Assembly: GCA_002419215.1 (NCBI GenBank)
Contig: DIFQ01000137.1
Location: forward strand, 1 to 16,177
Direction: 5' to 3'
DNA: 16,177 nucleotides
DNA from: Syntrophaceae bacterium UBA5744
GTDB taxonomy: Bacteria; Desulfobacterota; Syntrophia; Syntrophales; UBA2192
Shown here: piece after piece, positions 8,301 through 14,895 of the stretch
Layout of the letters: each line of letters opens with the position of its first letter
Position numbering within the stretch: position 1 is the stretch's first letter
Position numbers and translations under genes: made by a program
The notes under the pieces: model-generated
Seen by the model: only the letters and a program-made list of their open reading frames with translations
Told to the model about the DNA's origin: nothing
The model's database searches: none

Positions 8301-9608
8301 GGGCGAGTATCCCCAGGGCTCGTAGTAGGAAGGGAAGACCCCCAGGTCGCAGCCCGACAGGATCTCGCAGTAGGGCATGTCGAACAGCCCGTCGTGGCCG
8401 TTCAGGTATGCGGGGTTGAAGATGACGGTGACGCGGTTCTGGGGGCTGTTCTTGAGCCCCAGGCGGCTGCAGGTCTCCAGGATCGGGTCCGAGGCCTCGT
8501 AGCTCAGGCGGTGCGTCGCGATGGGCACGGGTCCGCCTTCGGTCTTGGTGCCTGCCTGCAGGGCCGGGACGAGGTCCATGTGGCCCCCGATGAGGCAGAG
8601 CAGCGCGAGCACGTTGCGACCGCCCGCCATTTCCTTCTCCATGCGCCCGAGGGCCTGCAGGAAAACGTCCACGCCCTTGTTGTGAAACTCGTAGCGCCCG
8701 GAGATCATGAGGATCTTCGTGTCGGCGGGCAGAGGCCGGCGCAGGAAGTTGGCCGCGGAGGCGAGGATCCGCTCGCGGGCTTTCGGCGCGGGCCCGCGCG
8801 ATTCGGACAGGTCGGGGAGGCTCGCCACGTCGAGGCCGTTGGGAGTGATCCCCTCGGGGGAGCGGCCGAGGAAATTCTTCGCCTCGAGGGCCGTGATGTC
8901 GCTCACCGACGTGAGACAGTCCGCCTCGCGGGCGCAGGCCGCCTCCAGGGAATACTGGGCGGTGCAGTTGTGGGCGCCGGCCTCGCGCTGGGGCGAGATG
9001 TGATCCATCTCGGAGTAGATGTCCATGCCCGAGGAGGCAAGGGTCCGGCCCAGGACGGTCGAGTGGAGCGTGAGGACCGTACCGACCTCCGGGACCATCT
9101 TCTTCACGCAGAGCAGCCCCGCCCCGCTCACCGCGTCGTGGAACTGGGCGACGGCCTTCAATCCTTTCGGCTTCACCTTGAGGTTGTGGATCGTCTCGAT
9201 GACCTCGCCGCAGGCGTAACCGAACATGACCCGCTCGACATAGTCCCAGCCGCCCGAGATGGAGTCGATGCCGTAATCCTCCCAGAGCTGGAACAGCAGC
9301 TGATCCTTGTTGTACTTCTTCGTGAAATTCACCAGGATCACCCTCGGCTCGCCCGGGACCTTCCAGCGGCCGAAGCGGCAGGGCAGGTCCTTGATGGCCG
9401 TGTTTTCCCGGATGGCCGACCAGAAGTCCTCATCGGTCTCCTCGAACTCGAGGTTGTTCTTCAGGTCCGGCCCCAGCAGGATGTAGCGGTCCCCGAAGGC
9501 ACGGGCCGCGCTGGGGATCTTGCTGCGGATGGCCGAGTAGACCTCGCCGACCTGGTTGCAGATCTCCCAGCTCACTTCAAAAAGATAGTTTTTGCGATCA
9601 ACGCTCAT
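5361..9608 (-). CDS. Fusion: GT3 glycogen synthase-like + GT35 alpha-glucan phosphorylase
   Basis: This 1415-residue two-enzyme protein is cytoplasmic. Residues 1-540 resemble eukaryotic-type (GT3) glycogen synthase: LFEVSWEICNQVGEVYSAIRSK at 9-30, and YYEPWGYSPHE with the paired catalytic glutamates Glu430 and Glu438. An arginine-rich helix (501-509) recalls the glucose-6-phosphate control region of eukaryotic enzymes. Residues 562-1300 are a short-form alpha-glucan phosphorylase. It begins with a DUF3417-like NLWWSWNP segment and carries EASGTSGMK, where Lys1167 is the expected pyridoxal-phosphate lysine. A beta-type tail follows (about 1300-1415). The ATG at 9608 is chosen because it opens the conserved domain and overlaps the GH57 stop (ATGA), indicating translational coupling. 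The frame is open 91 codons further, but that part overlaps GH57 and is not conserved-looking. The loop usually read as KVGG is QVGE here. Confidence 0.9.
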   Translation of the reverse strand: MSVDRKNYLFEVSWEICNQVGEVYSAIRSKIPSAARAFGDRYILLGPDLKNNLEFEETDEDFWSAIRENTAIKDLPCRFGRWKVPGEPRVILVNFTKKYNKDQLLFQLWEDYGIDSISGGWDYVERVMFGYACGEVIETIHNLKVKPKGLKAVAQFHDAVSGAGLLCVKKMVPEVGTVLTLHSTVLGRTLASSGMDIYSEMDHISPQREAGAHNCTAQYSLEAACAREADCLTSVSDITALEAKNFLGRSPEGITPNGLDVASLPDLSESRGPAPKARERILASAANFLRRPLPADTKILMISGRYEFHNKGVDVFLQALGRMEKEMAGGRNVLALLCLIGGHMDLVPALQAGTKTEGGPVPIATHRLSYEASDPILETCSRLGLKNSPQNRVTVIFNPAYLNGHDGLFDMPYCEILSGCDLGVFPSYYEPWGYSPHECAAWTVPTVTVDQAGFGSWVLATEGESRAITVLRRRGMDTAAIIDSLYNILNDFTGLADEEIRKQRREARRIAVQASWEAFYPEYLRAFEKALAGAGSRASRLGETRGEMRHVFSSTGSNQPHFRTFTAVVNLPQRIIRLRELAYNLWWSWNPQAMDLFSLLDPKLWEGMGNNPVRMLETVSPERLSEAAENESYMNLYTQITQRFDDYMGERGLAKAAAGLNNIKWSAPVAYFSTEYGIHECLPIYSGGLGVLSGDTLKTASDLNIPTVGVGLLYKCGYFRQVIDKDGIQQAEYVESDFSNMPVQIVQDDRGNEVQISIELPGRTLYASIWEVKVGRISLYLLDTDVTRNTVQDRKITDRLYTADQRTRIEQEILLGMGGVRLLEKLGIKARVWHINEGHSAFLLFERMSRLMAEEGLSFDEAEEVVRGSTVFTTHTPVEAGNERFSKDLMEYYFSGFVKRMGITWSQFSNLGRKEIGEDRPFFMTNLALKLSHRNNAVSRIHRIVARRMWRDVWKGFHDSDIPILNVTNGVHMMSWVAPRMKEVLDTYLGLDWEKNIGDPNRWKRVYNIPDSVFWRVRYELKQNLINALREHISRHRAVYGYSKTWREDVLGGMNPAALWIGFARRFAPYKRADLLFSDLERLNRILNHETRPVHIVFAGKAHPNDQMGKDLVHRVVEMTRDERFRGKVFFVEDYGIASARALVQGVDVWLNNPRRPLEASGTSGMKVAINGVLNMSVSDGWWAEGYDGTNGWTIGPVVKDLVEEIPVSDEADGHSLFVLLEESVVPLFYDRDSSGLPQKWIHMAKRSMETLVPQFNTERMLLEYYANLYIPAADREQELGKNGYRLAKEVADWKRKVPMRFSSTRLLEVSVEGVTGDCVFVGNPFVVSVKIDPGKLDPEEVMAELVIGRRDGQEFNGEPDCVPLTMMGKDASGILTFTGVYIVKENGPHLYGVRVLPYNRNLATKQELGLVLWG

Positions 9609-10795
9609 GGACGCTCTCCCGTCTTCCCCGCAATCCTGCCGGAGAAGTCTTTCAGAATGCTCATCTGGTGGATGTAGGCGTCGTACGGGGAGGCAAAGGG
9701 GTTGGAGGCTTCTTGAATCTCCCCGCCCGCCGGGTTTTCCGTGCTCATGTGGCAGAAATGGTCCGATGCCTGGAGGTTGCGCCAGACGCCGATCCGCTTG
9801 CGATTCTTCGTCGCCCGGACCCGGTCCTCGAGGCCGTAGAGGGTCCTGGCAACGTCCATCTGCATGTGATTTCCCGGCCATGTCAAACCGACTGTTTCGG
9901 AGCCGGCCCTGAAGAGTTGCCCGGGCACGTCGATTTCGCCTGCCGGAGCGTGCTGGGCCGCCGCGGCGGAAGGCGTCAAAAACCGCCAGTTGCGCCGCTT
10001 CAGCAGGACAGCGGGAAACGCCTCCGGGAAGCCCACCATCCCCGTCGCAGTGCGGTTGATGTCGCCGAAGGTCTCGTAATCCATGAAAAGGCTGATGATC
10101 TCATCTCCGTGAGCCCCTTCGGCCAGCCTTCGGGCGAATTCATCGGCGGTGAGGTCCTGCCTCTCCGCCCCCGCAGGGCGCAGGGCAAATTCATCGGAAA
10201 ACCGATCGTGCCGGAAGAGGACCTTCAGTTTCCTGCATCCAGCCGGCCGGTAAAGAGCCTTTGCGTCGCAGCCGTGAAGCCGGCCTGCGCCGCCGGCGAG
10301 AATGACCCGGAAGCCCATGGACTCGGCGATGCGGGCCACATCATTCCCGTAGACGAGTCCCGTGTTTCGGAAAGCCTGCGTCCTCTGGCCGAAGAGCGAC
10401 CGGACCAGACGCCGGTGAAGGGCGACCTGCTCCCGGAACTCCGTCTCGGAAAAAAGCGAGGCCAGGGAGTGGTGCGAAGGCCCGATCACAAACTCCGCGC
10501 AGCCCGTGTCGGCAAGTCTCCGAAAGCTCTCCAGGACTGCATTCTGCCCCTTTTCAAGTTGTTCAAGAAGCATGCCAGAAACCGAGCAGGAAATCCTGAA
10601 GTTTCCGCGGTGGCGCCTGATGAGCTTGAGCAAGGTCCGGTTGGCCGGCAGGTAGCAGTCCTTCGCCACGCGCTCCAGGACCTGTCGGCTCTCCTCACCG
10701 TCGAAATAATCCTGCGAATGCCCGATATCGAAGAATCCGTACTTCTTCAACCGAAGCGGCAGGTGGGCATGGAGATGAAGTACTACGGAAGGCAC
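9605..10795 (-). CDS. GH57 alpha-amylase-like protein, nucleophile position Gly
   Basis: This 396-residue glycoside hydrolase family 57 protein resembles the type found in glycogen loci. The start is GTG at 10795, giving PSVVLHLHAHLPLRLKKYGFFDIG after the initiator, the usual family beginning; GAGGGG lies about 7 bases upstream. Further landmarks are GPSHHSLASL (105-114), AFRNTGLVYGND (141-152), FMDYETFG (237-244, with Asp239 as candidate acid/base), TWPGNHMQ (305-312) and LQASDHF (341-347). In the homologues I remember, the RNT motif is followed by the nucleophile Glu, whereas here residue 146 is Gly (GGA codon). It may therefore be inactive or a binding protein. GH57 amylase-like homologues lacking catalytic residues are known. 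It overlaps the synthase/phosphorylase fusion by 4 bases. Confidence 0.85.
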   Translation of the reverse strand: MPSVVLHLHAHLPLRLKKYGFFDIGHSQDYFDGEESRQVLERVAKDCYLPANRTLLKLIRRHRGNFRISCSVSGMLLEQLEKGQNAVLESFRRLADTGCAEFVIGPSHHSLASLFSETEFREQVALHRRLVRSLFGQRTQAFRNTGLVYGNDVARIAESMGFRVILAGGAGRLHGCDAKALYRPAGCRKLKVLFRHDRFSDEFALRPAGAERQDLTADEFARRLAEGAHGDEIISLFMDYETFGDINRTATGMVGFPEAFPAVLLKRRNWRFLTPSAAAAQHAPAGEIDVPGQLFRAGSETVGLTWPGNHMQMDVARTLYGLEDRVRATKNRKRIGVWRNLQASDHFCHMSTENPAGGEIQEASNPFASPYDAYIHQMSILKDFSGRIAGKTGERP

Positions 10796-10856
10796 GATCG
10801 ACCCCTCAATCCCTTGATTTCAAATACGGCCTAGTCCTTTGTGCAGGCACCATGCA

Positions 10857-10961
10857 GGGTATCGGGTATCGGGTCTAGGGTATCGGGATGGAAGAAGATT
10901 CCGTCCATACAAAATAATCTGCGGTACCTTCCCTGAACCCTGAACCCTGGACCCTATACCC
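10857..10961. repeat. Heptad-armed inverted element E3 (GGG/CCC type)
   Basis: GGG starts at 10857, 10864, 10871, 10878 and 10885. CCC starts at 10931, 10938, 10945, 10952 and 10959. All are in exact 7-bp phase. The 43-bp core holds GAAGAAGATT and GGTACCTT, matching E2 and E1 in the same orientation on the plus strand even though the genes here run on the minus strand. The right arm overlaps the end of the GT4 gene and supplies its stop codon. Confidence 0.9.
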
Positions 10962-12198
10962 CTTCTTCTGCATTGACCACTTTCTTATAGACTTCCTCGA
11001 TCTGCCTGGCTGCCCGGCCCCACGTCAGGGCCCTGAGCTCCTCGCGGCTGCGCTCGACCATCTCGCGCGTGAGTGCATCCCAGGTGAGGGCCGCGCAGAT
11101 CTTGCCCGCCAGATCGTCCACATCCCAGAAATCGACTTTCAGGGCATGGTGGAGCACCTCGGAAACCCCCGACTGCCTGGAGATGATCACCGGCACATCG
11201 TAGAGCATCGCCTCCAGCGGGGCAATCCCGAAAGGTTCGGAAACGCTCGGCATCACGTAAAGGTCGCTGGCGGCGTACATCCGCTCCACCTCGCCGCCGC
11301 GCAGAAAACCCGTGAATAAAAACCGGCTGCCCATGCCGAGTTCGGCCACGCGCTCCACCATCCGGGGCATGAGATCGCCGCTGCCTGCCATGACGAAGGT
11401 CACCTCCGGCAGAACGCTCAGGACCTTCGCGGCCGCTTCGACGAAATACACAGGCCCCTTCTGGTGGGTGATGCGTCCCAGAAACAGGACGATTTTTTCG
11501 CCTTGCGCCTTCACGACACCGTAGGCCGCCGCCGCTTCGCCCCGGGAAACGGCGTTGTGGACAACGGTCACCTTGTCCGCGTCGATGCCGTAGCGCTCCA
11601 CGATCATGCTCTTCGTGAAGTGACTCACGGCGATGACGTGGTCTGCCTCGGCCAGGCCCTGCCGCTCGACGGCAAAGATGCCGGGGTTCACGCCGCCGCC
11701 ACTGCGGTCGAACTCCAGTGCGTGGACGTGAAAGATGAACGGGCGCCCGCTTTCGCGCCGGGCGTGAAGGGCCGCGGGGACGGAGAGCCACTCGTGGGCG
11801 TGAATGACATCGAAGGAAACACGGCGGGCGATCAGACCCGCTGCTTCCCCGTAGCGCCGCACCTCGTCGAACAGATTGGGACCGTAATGCCCGGGGCTTG
11901 CGAGGAGACTCCCCTCCCGGAACATCCCGTAGTCCGCCTCCGCCATGTAGGGCCTCAGGGGCGAGTCGACGGGATTCACGGTGATCCCCTCCGGGAGTGC
12001 CTTCCCGGGCCCGGCCGGGAAATCCTCGGCCGCAAGGAGCGCCACATGCGACGGCCGCTCAGGCCCGGGCAGGGAGGGAACGACGAAAGTGATCCGATGC
12101 CCTCTTTCAACGAGGGCCTTCGTCATGCCGTAACATGCCGTCCCGAGGCCGCCGCTGATGGTTGGGGGAAACTCCCATCCGAACATCAGGATTTGCAT
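10954..12198 (-). CDS. GT4-family glycosyltransferase (glycogen-locus type)
   Basis: This 414-residue GT-B glycosyltransferase has MQILMFGWEFPPTISGGLGT at its N-terminus, with the GGLG donor loop. Other landmarks are HAHEW (134-138), HVHALEFDRSG (157-167), GRITHQKGP (241-249) and SEPFGIAPLE with the E-x7-E pair Glu321 and Glu329. It probably transfers a sugar from a nucleotide donor. With GH57 and glycogen synthase/phosphorylase genes downstream, an alpha-glucan role such as priming or elongation is likely but inferred. I chose the ATG at 12198 because the conserved fold begins there and a promoter-like pair lies at 12241-12267. The frame stays open to 12312, but those codons translate part of repeat E6. 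The last codons and the TAG stop lie inside element E3. Confidence 0.88.
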   Translation of the reverse strand: MQILMFGWEFPPTISGGLGTACYGMTKALVERGHRITFVVPSLPGPERPSHVALLAAEDFPAGPGKALPEGITVNPVDSPLRPYMAEADYGMFREGSLLASPGHYGPNLFDEVRRYGEAAGLIARRVSFDVIHAHEWLSVPAALHARRESGRPFIFHVHALEFDRSGGGVNPGIFAVERQGLAEADHVIAVSHFTKSMIVERYGIDADKVTVVHNAVSRGEAAAAYGVVKAQGEKIVLFLGRITHQKGPVYFVEAAAKVLSVLPEVTFVMAGSGDLMPRMVERVAELGMGSRFLFTGFLRGGEVERMYAASDLYVMPSVSEPFGIAPLEAMLYDVPVIISRQSGVSEVLHHALKVDFWDVDDLAGKICAALTWDALTREMVERSREELRALTWGRAARQIEEVYKKVVNAEEGV

Positions 12199-12240
12199 CG
12201 TGCGCGCCCCATCCACCCGTTCTTCCATCCTTTCGACATT

Positions 12241-12267
12241 TCTATAGGAAAAACAACGTTGCGTCAA
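12241..12267 (-). promoter_or_regulatory. Candidate sigma-70 promoter for the glycan operon
   Basis: On the minus strand TTGACG (12267-12262) and TATAGA (12246-12241) are separated by 15 bp, slightly short of the optimum. Transcription would start near 12233, 35 bp before the GT4 ATG. This agrees with the shorter start and places element E6 outside the transcript. Confidence 0.4.
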
Positions 12268-12277
12268 CGGCCCTGTC

Positions 12278-12371
12278 GTGGCTAGTGGCAAGTGGTTTGT
12301 GGCTTGTGTCATGTACGATGAAATAGATTTTTTATATTTTCACTAGTCACAAATCACGAATCACTAACCAC
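12278..12371. repeat. Heptad-armed inverted element E6 (GTG/CAC type)
   Basis: GTG starts at 12278, 12285, 12292, 12299 and 12306. CAC starts at 12341, 12348, 12355, 12362 and 12369. This is the same 7-bp period, five-plus-five layout and inverted arrangement as E1-E3, with a different triplet. The 32-bp core contains AAATAGATTTTTTATA, nearly identical to AAACAGATTTTGTTTATA in E1. It lies between the divergent glycan operon and the signalling operon. Confidence 0.85.
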
Positions 12372-12379
12372 TGACTTGT

Positions 12380-12395
12380 TGTCACGATACTTGCA
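12380..12395 (+). promoter_or_regulatory. Candidate sigma-54 promoter for the HDOD/HD-GYP operon
   Basis: TGTCACGATACTTGCA matches the -24/-12 consensus TGGCACG-N4-TTGCA with one mismatch, in the second G of the -24 GG. The 10-bp spacing to the -12 GC is correct. It lies 93 bp before the ATG at 12489, immediately beyond the right arm of E6. The mismatch falls at a normally conserved base, so confidence is moderate. Confidence 0.4.
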
Positions 12396-12488
12396 TGGCA
12401 TCAGCACGGTTTCATGCGCCCGCGGGTCGACGATGGGCAGGAAGCCCGTAACGCCACCATATCATGAGCTAAGAGGACTTCTTCCACG

Positions 12489-12824
12489 ATGGGCATTCTC
12501 AACATCAATGATCTCAAGGAAGGCATGACTCTCGCGGCCGATGTGAAGAACAAGCACGGCAACATCATGATCAAGCAGGGCATGTCCCTCAGCGAAAAGC
12601 ACATCATGCTCCTCAAGGCCTGGGGCATCGCGGAAGCCGACGTGGAAGGGTTCAACAGGGAACAGCTCCACCAGGAGGAGTTGAAGACCGTCTCGCCGGA
12701 GGTGATCGAGGCCATTGAGAAGGAGTTGAGCGATTTTTTCCCGCCTCTCGAGGGCAACGAGATCATGTCGGAAATCTACCGCATCACAAAAAAGCTGAAG
12801 ATCAAACAGGTCATGGAGTCGTAG
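12489..12824 (+). CDS. Small protein resembling the N-terminal domain of HD-GYP proteins
   Basis: This is a 111-residue soluble protein with no membrane segment. Residues 1-50 (INDLKEGMTLAADVKNKHGN, then IMIKQGMSLSEKHIMLLKAWGI) resemble the DUF3391-like domain often found fused ahead of HD-GYP domains. Residues 66-111 are a charged, probably helical tail. The resemblance is by eye and I cannot name the family with certainty. AAGAGGA at 12471-12477 is a ribosome site with a longish 11-base spacing to ATG 12489. The stop is only 6 bp before the HDOD gene, so the two are co-transcribed with the HD-GYP gene that follows. A role as a detached regulatory or adaptor module for that enzyme is inference. 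Confidence 0.85.
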   Translation: MGILNINDLKEGMTLAADVKNKHGNIMIKQGMSLSEKHIMLLKAWGIAEADVEGFNREQLHQEELKTVSPEVIEAIEKELSDFFPPLEGNEIMSEIYRITKKLKIKQVMES

Positions 12825-12830
12825 AGGCGC

Positions 12831-13715
12831 ATGCCTGCAGGAACCGGAGAGACCCAAAAGACCATGAATGCCAAGGAAATAGAACGGATCGTCAGCTCCC
12901 TCGACAAGATCCCCACGCTCCCGGTTATCTACTCCAAGCTGGGCAAACTGCTGCAATCGCCCGACACGACGATTGCGGCCGTGAGCAACATCATCTCCGA
13001 GGACCAGGTCATCGCCGCCAAGGTGCTGAAATTCGTCAACTCGGCCTTCTACGGGTTTCCCCAGCGGGTCGGCAGCCTCCAGCGCGCCATCGTCATCCTC
13101 GGGTTCAACACAATCAAGAACCTTGTCTTTGCGACCTCCGTCTTCGACATGTTCCGGGGTATGGAGACGGGAGGCGCCTTCGACAAGAAGAATTTCTGGA
13201 AGCACTGCATCGGATGCGCCGTGGCCTCGAGGGTGCTCGCCGAGGCGGCGGATCTGCGCAACCCCGACGAGGTCTTCACGGGGGGATTGCTGCACGACAT
13301 CGGCAAACTCGTCGTCGCCGTCCACTACCCCGAAAAATACAGCAACGTCATCAACGAAGTCCAGCGCACCGGCACCCCCATGGTCGAAACCGAGCGGAAG
13401 ATCTTCAGCTACGATCACTGCCAGGTGGGCAGTGCGCTCGCGGTCCAGTGGCGCTTCCCTCCCGACACGGCCCAGATGATCGGCTCCCATCACCTGGCCG
13501 ACGGGGCGGCCCCCACGCGAAAGGACATCGCTGCCGTGCACATCGGAAACATCCTCTGCATGGCCCTCGGTCTCGGCGCGGGCGGCGAGAGAAAGCTCGC
13601 AGACGTGAACCCGAAGGCCTGGGAGCTGCTGGGCCTGAGCTTGAGCAGCCTCGAGCTCATCATGGACAAGACCGTAAAGCTTTACGGGGAGAACACGGAA
13701 ATTCTGGAGATGTAA
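12831..13715 (+). CDS. HDOD domain protein
   Basis: This 294-residue HDOD signalling protein has no fused output domain. The domain spans about residues 15-215, beginning IERIVSSLDKIPTLPVIYSKLGKLL, with SEDQVIAAKVLKFVNSAFYG (56-75) and an HD-like core LLHDIGK (153-159). HCQVG follows near 196-200. HDOD proteins belong to the HD superfamily but usually lack phosphohydrolase activity, acting in c-di-GMP-linked signalling or stress control. This one retains the HD pair at 155-156; full metal ligation is not established. The start is uncertain. ATG 12831 has GAGG very close to it, while ATG 12864 (MNAKEIERI) fits the conserved beginning better but has a distant GGAGA. The stop is 19 bp before the HD-GYP gene. 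Confidence 0.92.
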   Translation: MPAGTGETQKTMNAKEIERIVSSLDKIPTLPVIYSKLGKLLQSPDTTIAAVSNIISEDQVIAAKVLKFVNSAFYGFPQRVGSLQRAIVILGFNTIKNLVFATSVFDMFRGMETGGAFDKKNFWKHCIGCAVASRVLAEAADLRNPDEVFTGGLLHDIGKLVVAVHYPEKYSNVINEVQRTGTPMVETERKIFSYDHCQVGSALAVQWRFPPDTAQMIGSHHLADGAAPTRKDIAAVHIGNILCMALGLGAGGERKLADVNPKAWELLGLSLSSLELIMDKTVKLYGENTEILEM

Positions 13716-13734
13716 CCGACCGGCACGCAGAGAG

Positions 13735-14889
13735 ATGATGCAGGAGTTCGCAGACACATCGGTCGGCGCCACCGACCACCGGACGATGCAGAAGAGGCTT
13801 CATTACCTCGACGAGCAGAACCGCGCCCTCGTCTCGATCCAGGACAAGCTCGAGCGCCTCTCCGATTTCCGCTCGGACATGATCCTCTCGCACGACATCC
13901 CGGAGATCCTCCAGTCGGGCATCGCCAAGTTCCAGGAGCTCGTCAAGACGGAGGCCTGCTCCGTTTTTCTCGTCGACGAGAATGGTTTCGAATTCCGCCA
14001 CGAGATCTCCATCCCGGAACGCATCGCAGAGCTCATGGAAAAGGAGCTCGACGCCCAGATCATGTCGGGCACCTTCGGCTGGATCATCAGCAGCGGCACA
14101 CCCGCCTGCGTGCCTGCGGAGGTCTTCGGCAGGGATGACCACCGGAAGCTCAGCATCATGATCGCACCGCTCTCGAACAAGGAGCGAACGCTGGGCGCCG
14201 TTTGCATCGTCTTCGAACAGGATGAGGACTTCATCCGCCAGCAGACGCTGAAGCTGCTCTACATCCTGTCGGGTTTTTTCTCCCTTTCGCTGGAAAACGC
14301 CTACCTCTTCCAGGATCTCAAGAAGAGCTACTTCGACACCATCCGGGCCGTTGCCAACTCCGTCGAAGCACGGGACGCCTACACGCGCGGCCATTCGAAC
14401 CGCGTGGCCGAGATCTCCAAGATCATCGCCGCGGAGATGGGATGGGGCCGCAGGGATCTCGAGATGATCGACTGGGGCGGCGTCCTTCATGACCTCGGCA
14501 AGGTCGGGATCAGCGACTCCATCCTGAACAAGCCGGGAAAGCTTACCGACGAGGAATTCGCCATCATGAAGTCCCACCCGTCGATCGGCTCCCAGATCAT
14601 CGGCGGCATCGCCTTCCTGGAGCCGTTGATGCCTTATATCGCCCAGCACCACGAGCGATACGACGGCCGGGGATATCCCGCAGGGCTCAAGGGCGAGGAG
14701 ATCGCCATCCAGGGCAGGCTGCTGGCCATCGCGGACACCTACGACGCCATGACGTCGGACCGCCCCTATCGAAAGGGCCTCGCGGCCCGGATCGCCTACG
14801 ACGAGATCCTCAAGTGCTCGGGCAGCCAGTTCGACCCCGTCCTGGTCCGCGCTTTCGATAAGGCCTTCAAGGCGGGAAAAATCATTTAA
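13735..14889 (+). CDS. GAF-HD-GYP protein, probable c-di-GMP phosphodiesterase
   Basis: This 384-residue soluble protein has three parts: an N-terminal coiled-coil-like segment (about 18-50), a GAF-type sensor domain (about 50-190; CSVFLVDENG, then IAPLSNKERTLGAVCIVFE) and an HD-GYP domain (about 200-384). The HD-GYP signature is complete: GHSNRV (219-224), HDLGK (252-256), HHERYDGRGYP (305-315) and DTYDAMTSDRPYR (334-346). HD-GYP enzymes hydrolyse c-di-GMP to pGpG or GMP, and the GAF domain may sense a small ligand; the ligand cannot be inferred. Two adjacent ATGs (13735 and 13738) follow a weak AGAGAG, so either could start. It is the last gene of a three-gene operon; an intrinsic terminator enclosed by element E4 follows. 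Confidence 0.94.
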   Translation: MMQEFADTSVGATDHRTMQKRLHYLDEQNRALVSIQDKLERLSDFRSDMILSHDIPEILQSGIAKFQELVKTEACSVFLVDENGFEFRHEISIPERIAELMEKELDAQIMSGTFGWIISSGTPACVPAEVFGRDDHRKLSIMIAPLSNKERTLGAVCIVFEQDEDFIRQQTLKLLYILSGFFSLSLENAYLFQDLKKSYFDTIRAVANSVEARDAYTRGHSNRVAEISKIIAAEMGWGRRDLEMIDWGGVLHDLGKVGISDSILNKPGKLTDEEFAIMKSHPSIGSQIIGGIAFLEPLMPYIAQHHERYDGRGYPAGLKGEEIAIQGRLLAIADTYDAMTSDRPYRKGLAARIAYDEILKCSGSQFDPVLVRAFDKAFKAGKII

Positions 14890-14895
14890 AAAAAC

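Noticed and set aside
5283..9677. A 1464-codon open frame on the plus strand opposite the synthase-phosphorylase fusion.
   Set aside because: It is the antisense shadow of a real gene in GC-rich DNA; its translation is rich in His, Asp, Val and Arg with no recognisable domain, while the minus strand shows two complete enzyme families.
9609..9881. N-terminal extension of the fusion protein by 91 codons.
   Set aside because: It overlaps the GH57 coding sequence in another frame and has a proline/arginine-rich shadow composition; the ATGA overlap at 9605-9608 gives a better start.
12199..12312. N-terminal extension of the GT4 protein to 12312.
   Set aside because: The extra residues translate part of the left arm of repeat E6 and a promoter-like region; the conserved fold begins at 12198.
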